In this document: one piece after another, positions 8,445 to 15,724 of the stretch
How the letters are laid out: each line of letters opens with the position of its first letter
Position numbering within the stretch: position 1 is the first letter of the stretch
Origin: CAZJHX01 sp964545715
Lineage (GTDB): Bacteria; Myxococcota_A; UBA9042; GCA-2863065
DNA: 43,533 nucleotides
Direction of reading: 5' to 3'
Assembly: GCA_964545715.1 (NCBI GenBank)
Contig: CAZJHX010000090.1
Location: forward strand, 1-43,533
Notes under the pieces: generated by a model
Seen by the model: only the letters and a program-made list of their open reading frames with translations
What the model was told of the DNA's origin: nothing
Database searches by the model: none
Position numbers and translations under genes: made by a program

Positions 8445-9445
8445 TCGCCCAGGCCCAGGCCCACCTTGCGGCGGACCTCTTCCATCGTCTGTTGTGCGAG
8501 GCCCCGCACGCTCTCACCGCCGGCGCGTAGGATGTCCCGCACGTCGTCGGGCCGCTCGGACAGCTCGGCTGCACGCTCGCGAATCGGCGCCAGGCGCGCG
8601 TTGACGTTGGTCGCCAACAGGCCCTTGCAGTGGCCGCAGCCAAACGACGCGGCGCGACAGCCGGCCGCCATCTCCGCCTGCTCGTCCGCGCTGGAGAAGA
8701 AGCCGTGGAACGTGAAGACGTTGCAGACCTCGGGGTCGCCGGGATCGGTCAGGGTCCCACGCTGCGGGTCCGTGAGCATCTTGTTGATGCGCTTGCGGGT
8801 CTTCTTTTCGGTCGAAATGAACGGCAGGTGGTTGTCCAGGCTCTTGGACATCTTGTTTTTGCCGTCGATGCCGAGCACCCGCGCCCGCCGGTCCTCTTTG
8901 ATCAGGGGCTGCGCCTCCGGGAACGTCTTGCCGTAGCGCGCGTTGAACTTGCGCGCGATCTCCCGCGTCAGCTCCAGGTGCTGGCGCTGGTCCTCACCGA
9001 CCGGCACGAAGCCGGCCTTGTACAAGAGGATGTCGGCCGCCTGCAGCACCGGATAGTCGAACAGGCCTACGTTGACGTAGTTGCCCTGGCTGTTGCCGGC
9101 CCGGCTGCTCTTGTCCTTGAACTGGGTCATGCGCCCCAGGTCGCCCATCGGCGTGACGGTGTTGAAGATCCAGCACAGCTCGGTGTGCTCGGGCACCTGG
9201 CTTTGTACAAACAGCTTGCAGCGGTCCGGATCCAGCCCGCATGCGATCAGCCACGTCGCCATCTCGAGCACCGTGGGCCGAAGCGCCTTAGCGTCCACAT
9301 TGCCGGTGATGGCGTGGTAGTCGACGATGCAGAAGATGCACTCGTACTCGTCTTGCAGCTGGACCCAACTCTCGATGGCGCCCAGATAGTTTCCGACGTG
9401 CATAGAGCCGGTCGGCTGCATGCCGCTGAAGAGCCGCTTTTTCAT
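8441..9445 (-). CDS. trpS: tryptophanyl-tRNA synthetase
   Basis: Class I synthetase of 334 aa. The HIGH-type motif is in PTGSMHVGNYLGA (11-23) and the KMSKS loop is in KNKMSKSLDNH (near residue 205). The segment TPMGDLGRMTQFKDKS, typical of bacterial TrpRS, is present. The C-terminal part contains a CGHC-type pair of cysteines (GCGHCKG), also seen in some family members. It starts 7 nt after the OmpA-family gene and overlaps uppP, an odd housekeeping insertion into an envelope gene run. Confidence 0.97.
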   Translation of the reverse strand: MKKRLFSGMQPTGSMHVGNYLGAIESWVQLQDEYECIFCIVDYHAITGNVDAKALRPTVLEMATWLIACGLDPDRCKLFVQSQVPEHTELCWIFNTVTPMGDLGRMTQFKDKSSRAGNSQGNYVNVGLFDYPVLQAADILLYKAGFVPVGEDQRQHLELTREIARKFNARYGKTFPEAQPLIKEDRRARVLGIDGKNKMSKSLDNHLPFISTEKKTRKRINKMLTDPQRGTLTDPGDPEVCNVFTFHGFFSSADEQAEMAAGCRAASFGCGHCKGLLATNVNARLAPIRERAAELSERPDDVRDILRAGGESVRGLAQQTMEEVRRKVGLGLGE

Positions 9446-9452
9446 GCTGGAC

Positions 9453-10511
9453 CTATTTGATGATGTGGAACTCGACGCGCCGATTTGTCGCGCGACCTTC
9501 CGGGGTGTCGTTCTCGTCGATGGGCCGGTCCTCGCCGTAGCCGATGGCCTCCAGCCGGTTGCGCGGGATGCCTCTGGCCATCAGGTAGCGCTTGACCGAG
9601 TTCGCCCGGTTGGTGCTGAGCTTCAAGTTGCGCTCGGCCGGGCCCTCGCTGTCCGTGTGGCCCTCGATGCGCACCCGCATGCGTCCGTTGGACTTCATGG
9701 CGGCCGCGATCTCGTTCAGCACGCTGTTGCTGCGCCGGTCCAGCTTGGGCGTGCCCTGCTTGAAGAAGATCGCCTGCCGCAGCTCGATCTGGTTCTCGCG
9801 GAAGATGATCAGCTTGTAGTTGTCGGGACAGCCACCGCTGGCGCCGGGGCCCGGCTTGTTGGGGCAGCGGTCCTGCAGGTCCGGAATGTCGTCGCCGTCG
9901 TTGTCCGTGTCCGGGCAGCCGTCCAGGTCCTGGAAGCCATCGAAGTCCTCCGACTGGTTCGGGCACTGGTCGCTGGCGTCCATCAGGCCGTCGCGATCGT
10001 TGTCAAAGTCCGGGCAGCCGTCCGCATCGGCGAAGCCGTCCTTGTCCTCTTTCTGATCGGGGCATTTGTCGCGGTCATCCGCCACGCCGTCGTTGTCACG
10101 GTCGTAATCCGGGCAGCCGTCCTCGTCGTTCTCGTTGTCGAAGTCCTCGGGGATGTCCGGGCAGCGATCGATCGTGTCGGGGATGCCGTCACCGTCGCGG
10201 TCGCCCTCGCACTTTGAGCCGACCGACTTGTCGAGAACCGCCGCGACCAGCCCTTTGGCGCGCGTCAGGTGATCGTCCGCCGCCAGCGTGTTGCCGGCCA
10301 GCGCCTCGTGCCGTGCGAAGACGATCGCCGCCTCCGCTTCGCCCAGCTCACGGGGCGCGCATGCGACGGCGCCTTCGTGGTTCTTGCCAAGCGTCGCGTC
10401 CAGCTCAGCCGTCTCACGTGTCACGGTGCTCAACGTCACGCAGCTGACCACTGTGGTGGCGAGCAAGGCGGTGGCGACCAGCAGAACGGTGATGTGGCGC
10501 GCCACGCTCAT
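9453..10511 (-). CDS. OmpA-family lipoprotein with thrombospondin type 3 repeats
   Basis: Predicted outer-membrane lipoprotein that anchors to peptidoglycan. The signal peptide ends at a lipobox with Cys24 (TTVVSC). Residues about 100-235 are Asp-rich TSP3 calcium-binding repeats (DGDGIPDTIDRCPD and five or six similar units). Residues about 245-352 are an OmpA C-terminal domain with GHTDSEGPAERNLKLSTNRA and a terminal RRVEFHIIK. The upstream lipoprotein overlaps it as ATGA. No integral beta-barrel is seen. Calcium binding is inferred from the repeats. Confidence 0.92.
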   Translation of the reverse strand: MSVARHITVLLVATALLATTVVSCVTLSTVTRETAELDATLGKNHEGAVACAPRELGEAEAAIVFARHEALAGNTLAADDHLTRAKGLVAAVLDKSVGSKCEGDRDGDGIPDTIDRCPDIPEDFDNENDEDGCPDYDRDNDGVADDRDKCPDQKEDKDGFADADGCPDFDNDRDGLMDASDQCPNQSEDFDGFQDLDGCPDTDNDGDDIPDLQDRCPNKPGPGASGGCPDNYKLIIFRENQIELRQAIFFKQGTPKLDRRSNSVLNEIAAAMKSNGRMRVRIEGHTDSEGPAERNLKLSTNRANSVKRYLMARGIPRNRLEAIGYGEDRPIDENDTPEGRATNRRVEFHIIK

Positions 10512-10993
10512 TTCTCGGTGTCCGGCTTGGGCTTGTTGGTCATCGTCGGCGGCAGCAGCTTGCGGCGCTTCACCGGCCCGGTCTTTGTGGGCGTCTTCAG
10601 CGGACGCTTGATGTTCGGGTTTTTGGGACGGATGCGCCGCGGCGTCTTGCGACGCGGGTTGTGCTTGCGTTGGAACTGCTGCTTGCCGCGGATGCGTCGC
10701 AGCTCCAGGTCTCGGCGCCGGCTCGCCGTCTCACGGGCCTCTTTGGCCAGCTCGCCAGCCCGCTCCGCCCAGGCCTTGGCGACCTGAAACTCGCCATAGC
10801 CGTTCTTGTTCTTGGCTTGCGCCAGATAGGCCGTGGCCTTGTAGTACTCGTAGCGCGCGTATCGCGTGGCGCCCTTTTGCTCTGCTTCCACCAAGACTGC
10901 GGACGAGTCGGTGATAGCGGCGGTCGCGTTCACCGCGCCGCATCCAACCAGCGGCGCACACAGCACTGCGAGGCATAAAAGGGCGTATCGCAT
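10508..10993 (-). CDS. DUF4398-like lipoprotein with basic C-terminal tail
   Basis: 161-aa predicted lipoprotein with signal peptide MRYALLCLAVLCAPLVGC (Cys18). Residues about 45-95 form an amphipathic helical pair, with ARYEYYKATAYLAQAK and VAKAWAERAGELAKEA, resembling DUF4398 proteins commonly found beside OmpA-like genes. From about residue 105 the chain becomes a Lys/Arg/Pro-rich tail (RKTPRRIRPK, PVKRRK), which could bind an acidic polymer. A longer frame from 11053 is rejected since it buries the signal peptide. It is translationally coupled to the OmpA gene, so the two probably work together. The family assignment is by pattern only. Confidence 0.75.
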   Translation of the reverse strand: MRYALLCLAVLCAPLVGCGAVNATAAITDSSAVLVEAEQKGATRYARYEYYKATAYLAQAKNKNGYGEFQVAKAWAERAGELAKEARETASRRRDLELRRIRGKQQFQRKHNPRRKTPRRIRPKNPNIKRPLKTPTKTGPVKRRKLLPPTMTNKPKPDTEK

Positions 10994-11079
10994 GCTGAAT
11001 GGACTGCCAGACAGGTCGGTGGCTGTCAAGCTGCCGATTCTTGACTTGCGCACCCCTCAAGCGATAGACCGGACCCGGT
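10994..11079. promoter_or_regulatory. divergent promoter region between the minus-strand lipoprotein operon and lspA
   Basis: On the plus strand TTGACT (11041-11046), 18 nt, TAGACC (11065-11070) precedes the lspA ATG at 11080. On the minus strand TTGACA (11024-11029) precedes the lipoprotein ATG at 10993, but the expected -10 site is poor. Neither gene has a clear Shine-Dalgarno sequence, and predicted transcription starts fall within a few bases of the ATGs, so leaderless mRNAs are possible. Weak assignment. Confidence 0.35.
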
Positions 11080-12111
11080 ATGCGCAGCCGCTACGTTATG
11101 CTCGCCGTGGTCCTCGTGGTCGGCGTCTTCCTCGACCAGTGGTCCAAGATGTGGGCGGATCGCTCGCTTGGCACCATCGAACACCCGCTGCCGGTGCACA
11201 TCACGGCCGACGAGGCCGGCAGCACCCTGGGCGACGTGTTGACGGCCCGGTTCGAACTGGACGCCGCGGCCCTGGAAGAGGTCCAGAAGCTGGGACCAGC
11301 GGGCGTCGTCATCCTGTACAAGAACGGCAAGCGCGGGCCCGACGACCCGGCCTTCAGCCAGTTCAACGGTGAGCCGCGTCCGACCTACTACTGGGCCTTT
11401 CACCACCGCACCCTCGACCTGCCTCCCAGACGCATCCCGCTGGCGCAGCATGTTCAGCGCGACGTGGACGAGCACGGCACCAAGACCCTGGCCGAGTATC
11501 TGCCCTACGCCCTGCCGTACCTCTCCGAGGACGTGCACCCCGAGCTGATCGAGAGCTACCTCTTTCCCGTCGTGCACACCCCGTTGACGATGCAGCGACA
11601 GGTAAAGGACGGTGAGAGTTACCTGCTTCTGCATCGCCCCATCGAGGTCATCGACGGCTTCCTGCAGTACAAATACGCTGAGAATCCAGGCGCCGCCTGG
11701 GGCTTTCTGGCGGGCCAGAGCGAAGGCTTTCGCAAGTGGTTCTTTTTGTTCGTCTCCCTCATCGCCGTGGGCGTCATCAGCACGATGTTCTTTCGGCTGG
11801 AGCCGCACCAGCACATGCCGGCGTGGGGCTTTGCGATCATCCTGAGCGGCGCGATCGGCAACTTCATCGACCGCGTGCGCTTCAACTTCGTGATCGACTT
11901 TGTCGACATGTACGTGGGCGAGTCGCACTGGCCCACCTACAATGTGGCGGACGTCGCGATCACCGTTGGCGTCGCGCTGCTGCTGATCGAGGTCTTCATC
12001 AAAAAGGACGAGTCGTTTCTGGCCGCGGGCCAGAAATCACCCGAAGCACCCGAAGCACCCGAAGCACCCGAAGCACCCGAAGCACCCGAAGCACCCGTGG
12101 AGGCCGCGTAG
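11080..12111 (+). CDS. lspA: lipoprotein signal peptidase II with large periplasmic insertion
   Basis: Aspartyl membrane protease that cuts prolipoprotein signal peptides. The 343-aa protein is about twice the usual length of 160-170. TM1 leads into LDQWSK (18-23). The conserved NPGAAWGFLAG motif comes only at 202-212, so about 150 residues are inserted in the first extracytoplasmic loop. GNFIDR (260-265), the catalytic D273 in VIDFVD and D291 in NVADVAI are all present, so the enzyme looks active. The C-terminus has six EAP repeats encoded by a 9-bp tandem repeat. It is directly followed by lgt. LspA identity is certain; the insert is unlike anything I recognise. Confidence 0.93.
   Translation: MRSRYVMLAVVLVVGVFLDQWSKMWADRSLGTIEHPLPVHITADEAGSTLGDVLTARFELDAAALEEVQKLGPAGVVILYKNGKRGPDDPAFSQFNGEPRPTYYWAFHHRTLDLPPRRIPLAQHVQRDVDEHGTKTLAEYLPYALPYLSEDVHPELIESYLFPVVHTPLTMQRQVKDGESYLLLHRPIEVIDGFLQYKYAENPGAAWGFLAGQSEGFRKWFFLFVSLIAVGVISTMFFRLEPHQHMPAWGFAIILSGAIGNFIDRVRFNFVIDFVDMYVGESHWPTYNVADVAITVGVALLLIEVFIKKDESFLAAGQKSPEAPEAPEAPEAPEAPEAPVEAA
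12040..12096 (+). repeat. 9-bp tandem repeat (six copies) encoding EAP units
   Basis: Six exact copies of CCCGAAGCA followed by a partial unit, in frame at the 3' end of lspA. Perfect short tandem copies mark a site prone to length variation by slippage, which would change the tail length without a frameshift. Confidence 0.95.
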
Positions 12112-13101
12112 TTGCACGGTACTTTTGTAATCCTGGGGATAGACTTCCCCGCATATTTTACGCTGCTGATGGTCGGCTTCATGGTCGGCATCTACTTTGC
12201 CTGGAAGCACGCGCCCGCCGCGGGCATCGACCCCAATCGCATCTTGGACCTGGGCATCTTGCTGGTCGTTTGCGGCATCGCCGGAGGGCGCATTGCGCAC
12301 GTGCTCTTCGACGGCCAGCTGATGGACTACTACTACTTGTGCGTGGACCCGCTTCAGACGCAGGGGGAGTTCCTCTTTAAGGGGGCCAACGCCTCGGCGT
12401 GTGTCGATGACGCTCAATGTGCCGCAGCCGGCGTCGGCGAGCTCTGCCATCCGTTTGCGGGCACCTGCCACTGGGGCCAGGACTGCCTGCGCGTGTTCAA
12501 GTTCTGGTATGGCGGCTTGACCTACTACGGCGGCTTTCTGCTCGTCGTCCCCGTCGGCATCCTGTTCCTGCGCCGCTTCAACATCCCGCACTGGAAGGTC
12601 GGGGACATGGCAGCCTTCGCCATTCCCATGGGCATCGGGTTCGGGCGCATGGGCTGCTTCTATGCGGGCTGCTGCTACGGCGGGCTCTGTGATCTGCCCT
12701 GGGGCATCAGCTTTCCGCCCGGCTCACCGGCCTGGCGCGCGCACCTGGACGAGCACCTCATCGGCGTCGCTGACGGCTCTCTGCCGGTTCACCCCGCGCA
12801 GCTGTACACGGCGTTCTCCATGTGGGCGCTCGCCGGCCTCATGCTCTGGTGGTACCACCGCAAGAAGACCTTCGATGGGGAGTGCTTCTGGCTGTTCGCG
12901 CTGCTTTACGCAGGCGTGCGCTTCGCCATCGAGATGTTGCGAGACGACGCGCGGGGCGAGTACTTCGGCATGTCGACGAGCCAAGGCATTGGCGTGTTGC
13001 TGATCATCGGCTCGCTGTACATGCTCTCGCGTCTGTACAAGCGCTCGTTGGCCGAGGGTCCTGTGACGACGCACGAATCCACCGCGGCGCCCTCAGGCTA
13101 A
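12112..13101 (+). CDS. lgt: prolipoprotein diacylglyceryl transferase with Cys-rich insertion
   Basis: Transfers diacylglycerol to the lipobox Cys, the step before LspA. 329 aa. It has several membrane helices, FWYGGLTYYGG (131-141), the signature GFGRMGCFYAGCCYGG (176-191) and VHPAQLYTA (226-234). The start is TTG at 12112, directly after the lspA stop and 8 nt after GGAGG; no ATG fits. Residues 77-125 are an extra extracytoplasmic segment with six cysteines (77, 97, 103, 112, 119, 125) in place of the usual short loop. Pairing with lspA makes a lipoprotein maturation operon. Confidence 0.93.
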   Translation: MHGTFVILGIDFPAYFTLLMVGFMVGIYFAWKHAPAAGIDPNRILDLGILLVVCGIAGGRIAHVLFDGQLMDYYYLCVDPLQTQGEFLFKGANASACVDDAQCAAAGVGELCHPFAGTCHWGQDCLRVFKFWYGGLTYYGGFLLVVPVGILFLRRFNIPHWKVGDMAAFAIPMGIGFGRMGCFYAGCCYGGLCDLPWGISFPPGSPAWRAHLDEHLIGVADGSLPVHPAQLYTAFSMWALAGLMLWWYHRKKTFDGECFWLFALLYAGVRFAIEMLRDDARGEYFGMSTSQGIGVLLIIGSLYMLSRLYKRSLAEGPVTTHESTAAPSG

Positions 13102-13469
13102 CCACCGGGATCCGATTAGAAGATTGGTTGTGGGCAGCAGCGCTGGTCCAGAAAACTGGCTGCGCTGCACCCGGGAGCATCCCTGGTTAAGGGCCTTAGC
13201 CTTGCGGCGTGGGCTTGGGACGCGGAAGGGGAGCGGGACGCCAGGTTGTGTCGCGAATCATTGCGGGCCTCTCTCTATGGGTGACTTTGAGCTCTCTCAC
13301 CCTATGCAGGAATCCAAACCTGCACGGGCAATCGCCATTCTATGCGAGGCAGAACGCGCGAATCAAGGATGGTATGAGGTAAATCAGAAACACTTAAGAA
13401 CGAGCGTTCTGTTTGGAGGCCGGATCGCAACGCTGCGACGGCCCCCTGAGAGGCGGGTAGTGGGAAGCC
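13102..13469. ncRNA. hairpin-rich intergenic region, possible structured RNA
   Basis: A 368-base gap between the convergent lgt and 721-aa lipoprotein genes, with no plausible gene. Five inverted repeats lie in series: 13132-13172 (GGG and GCAGCGC arms with an inner CCAG-AAAA-CTGG), 13279-13302 (GGGTGA/TCACCC), 13306-13323 (GCAGG/CCTGC), 13397-13410 (AGAAC/GTTCT) and 13418-13443 (GGCCG plus TCGCA arms). None is followed by a T-run, so they are not simple intrinsic terminators. The composition is less GC-rich than the flanking genes. I could not match it to tRNA, tmRNA, RNase P, SRP or a clear 6S RNA. Strand is unknown. Confidence 0.35.
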
Positions 13470-15635
13470 CTACTTGGGAACGACGTTCAGACCCGCGCCC
13501 ACACCCTTCTTCTCAGGTGCCGCAGCGGGGGCAGCGGCCGGAGCAGCGGCCGGAGCCGCCTCTTTCTCGGGAGCAGCCTCGACCTTGACGGGCTCGACAG
13601 CGCGAGCCGGCGGGGGCGCAAGCTGGCCCATCGCGAACTTCTTGCCGGCGAGCACGAACTCATCCAGCGAGCCATGAATCTCGAAGCCCAGGGTGTTCTC
13701 GGCGGCCGTCACCGACATACCGACCGAGGTGCCCGGCGCGAACGTCGGCAGCTTCTCGTTTTTGTCGATCAGGTTGATGAGGGGACGGAAGGAGTCCAGC
13801 GCGCCCGCCACGTCCACGTGCATGAACATCACGGTGCCGGCCGGGAAGTCAGCGACGAACTTCGCGCTGCCGGTCGAGCCCTTCGCGATGTCCGTCGCGG
13901 TCTTGACGCCGTTGGGGCCCATCGCCATGCCGATGGTCTTGGAGCCGTACGCCATGGCGAACTCAAGCTTGTTGCCCAGCATGCCGGTGACCTGACGACC
14001 CTTGGCCGCCGCTTCGGGGCCGCCGACCTTGGCCAGCGTGTCGATGTCGACCTCGATCGTGAGCTTCTGCACCACGATATCGCCGTCCTTGCTCGTGCCC
14101 GCCGCCAGCTTCACGCCCGCGGTCTGGCTGATGCCGTTGAGGGCCTCGACCAGCTTGGAGAAGTCGTCGGTCGGCAGCGCCTGCAGCTGCGGCGGCATCA
14201 GCTCTTTCACCATGGCGAGCGCCTTGCCCATCACCAGGCCCATGTACTGGTCGAAGACCTTGTTGTACTTGGCGCCGTCCGTCGTGCCGGCCGCACCGGC
14301 CATGGCCATCGGGAACTTGCCGTCGGCGTACATCGCCATCCAGGTCTTGCCGTCCTGCAGCTCCATGAGCTGCTTCATCATGCCGGTCAGCTTGCCCTTC
14401 TCTTCGTCGTTCATCTGCAGCAGGCCGCCGGCCAGGTCGGCCGACCAGCTCATCAGGCCGCTGAAGTTCTTGGGATCCATGTGGCCGCCGAACGCCAGCC
14501 ACGAGTTGGCGGGCGCGCCCTTGGCGAAGCTGATGTCAGCCTTGGCCAGCTTGCCGGCCAGGGTCGCGATCTTGCCGCCCGGCTTGGCGGTCACGCTGAA
14601 CGGGATGGACAGGCCACCCTTGTCGTCGAGCGTGAACGACATCGAGACCGTGTTGGCCTCGTCGATGATCGTGTTGGCCATCTCCATGTAGAAGTCGAGG
14701 ATCTTGTCCATGCCGCCCAGGCCGGGGAACGGCATCTCGCCCTGCAGCTGCTTGCTGAGCATGGGCTTCATCTCGTTCATCTGGCCACGGAAGGCGGTCA
14801 GCTCGTCCTTGAAGATGGTGCGGAGGTTTGTGGCGGACACCTGGATGTCGAACACGCCGCTGCCCTTGTAGTTCTTGGCGATATCGGCCGCCACCGTCTT
14901 CGCCGCGGCAAACAGCTTGGCGTCGCTGGTGATCGCCACGTAGTCGCCCACGGTGTTCAGGAAGACCTTCTTGCCGGCCACGTTGAGCGCCAGCTCGTTG
15001 CCGTCGACGTTCTCCTCTTTATCGGAGGGCAGCGCGGCCTTCAGCTTGTCGGCGCCGGTGATCGGGATGAGGATGACGCCGCCCTCACCACTTTTCTTGG
15101 GGTTCCACGCGATGACCTTGATGGGACGCTTGGCGGCGAACCAGTCCATGGAGGTCAGCTTCAGCAGCCCCTGGGCCTGACCCAGCGCGGTCTCCTTGGT
15201 AATAGGCAGCGGCACGCCGTACTTGCTGGCCTTGGCCGTAACGGTGTCGAAGAGCACGTCAAAACCAGGCGTGGATGCGACGCCGATCACATCGCCGGCC
15301 ATGGCAACCGCGGGAGCGGCGGCCGCGACAGGCGCCGTCTTCGGCTTGTCGGAGCTGGCAGGCTCAGCTTTCGCCTCGGTGGCCGGCTTGTCGGTCGCAG
15401 GCGCCTTGGCCGTCTCGATCTTCGACTCGGGCTTGTCGTTGGCGGGCTTGTCGTTGGCGGCCTTGTCGCCGTCACCCGGCTTGGCTTCCGTCCCCTCAGA
15501 GGTCTTGGCAGCGCCCTCTGCGCCCGCCGTCTTCTCCGTGTTTTCAGCCTTGGCCTCGTCGGCCTTAGGCTCATCTTTTTTGCAGCCCACTGAAAGCATG
15601 AGCGAAAGCGTGAGTGCGGTTACTAACCAGCGCAT
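13470..15635 (-). CDS. large lipoprotein of unknown function (721 aa)
   Basis: Signal peptide ends at a lipobox with Cys18 (SLMLSVGC, then KKDEPK). Residues about 20-110 are a low-complexity Ala/Lys/Glu/Pro tether, followed by a large folded part of about 550 residues with alternating beta-like and helical segments (for example NSWLAFGGHMDPKNFSG and GTVMFMHVDVAGALDSF). The C-terminal 45 residues are again Ala/Pro-rich. The layout resembles DUF3352-type surface proteins, but I cannot name the family. GGAGGAG precedes the ATG. It is transcribed alone from a clear promoter, and its stop faces the structured intergenic region. Confidence 0.85.
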   Translation of the reverse strand: MRWLVTALTLSLMLSVGCKKDEPKADEAKAENTEKTAGAEGAAKTSEGTEAKPGDGDKAANDKPANDKPESKIETAKAPATDKPATEAKAEPASSDKPKTAPVAAAAPAVAMAGDVIGVASTPGFDVLFDTVTAKASKYGVPLPITKETALGQAQGLLKLTSMDWFAAKRPIKVIAWNPKKSGEGGVILIPITGADKLKAALPSDKEENVDGNELALNVAGKKVFLNTVGDYVAITSDAKLFAAAKTVAADIAKNYKGSGVFDIQVSATNLRTIFKDELTAFRGQMNEMKPMLSKQLQGEMPFPGLGGMDKILDFYMEMANTIIDEANTVSMSFTLDDKGGLSIPFSVTAKPGGKIATLAGKLAKADISFAKGAPANSWLAFGGHMDPKNFSGLMSWSADLAGGLLQMNDEEKGKLTGMMKQLMELQDGKTWMAMYADGKFPMAMAGAAGTTDGAKYNKVFDQYMGLVMGKALAMVKELMPPQLQALPTDDFSKLVEALNGISQTAGVKLAAGTSKDGDIVVQKLTIEVDIDTLAKVGGPEAAAKGRQVTGMLGNKLEFAMAYGSKTIGMAMGPNGVKTATDIAKGSTGSAKFVADFPAGTVMFMHVDVAGALDSFRPLINLIDKNEKLPTFAPGTSVGMSVTAAENTLGFEIHGSLDEFVLAGKKFAMGQLAPPPARAVEPVKVEAAPEKEAAPAAAPAAAPAAAPEKKGVGAGLNVVPK

Positions 15636-15655
15636 TGGATACTCCTCCCGAATTT

Positions 15656-15681
15656 GGACGGCGTACGCTAGGACGGCGTAC
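15656..15681 (-). repeat. 11-bp direct repeat overlapping a promoter -10 region
   Basis: GGACGGCGTAC occurs twice (15656-15666 and 15671-15681), 15 bp apart start to start. One copy lies in the spacer and the other across the -10 hexamer and toward the transcription start of the 721-aa lipoprotein gene. This is a possible operator. Confidence 0.5.
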
Positions 15682-15693
15682 TTTTTTTGTCAA
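15665..15693 (-). promoter_or_regulatory. promoter of the 721-aa lipoprotein gene
   Basis: Minus strand: TTGACA (15688-15693), 17-nt spacer starting with an A-tract, then TAGCGT (15665-15670). The Shine-Dalgarno GGAGGAG lies near 15642-15648, ahead of the ATG at 15635. Confidence 0.6.
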
Positions 15694-15724
15694 CGGACAA
15701 CTTCGGGGGGAAACAACGCCGACC

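Noticed and set aside
13102..13469. tRNA, RNase P RNA, tmRNA or SRP RNA
   Set aside because: No T-loop sequence, no cloverleaf spacing and no hallmark conserved segments of these RNAs could be found by eye; 6S RNA remains untested.
13674..15593. A 639-codon open frame on the plus strand opposite the 721-aa lipoprotein
   Set aside because: It is an antisense shadow caused by high GC: its composition is Arg/Gly/His-rich without a recognisable domain, while the minus-strand frame has a signal peptide, lipobox, promoter and ribosome-binding site.
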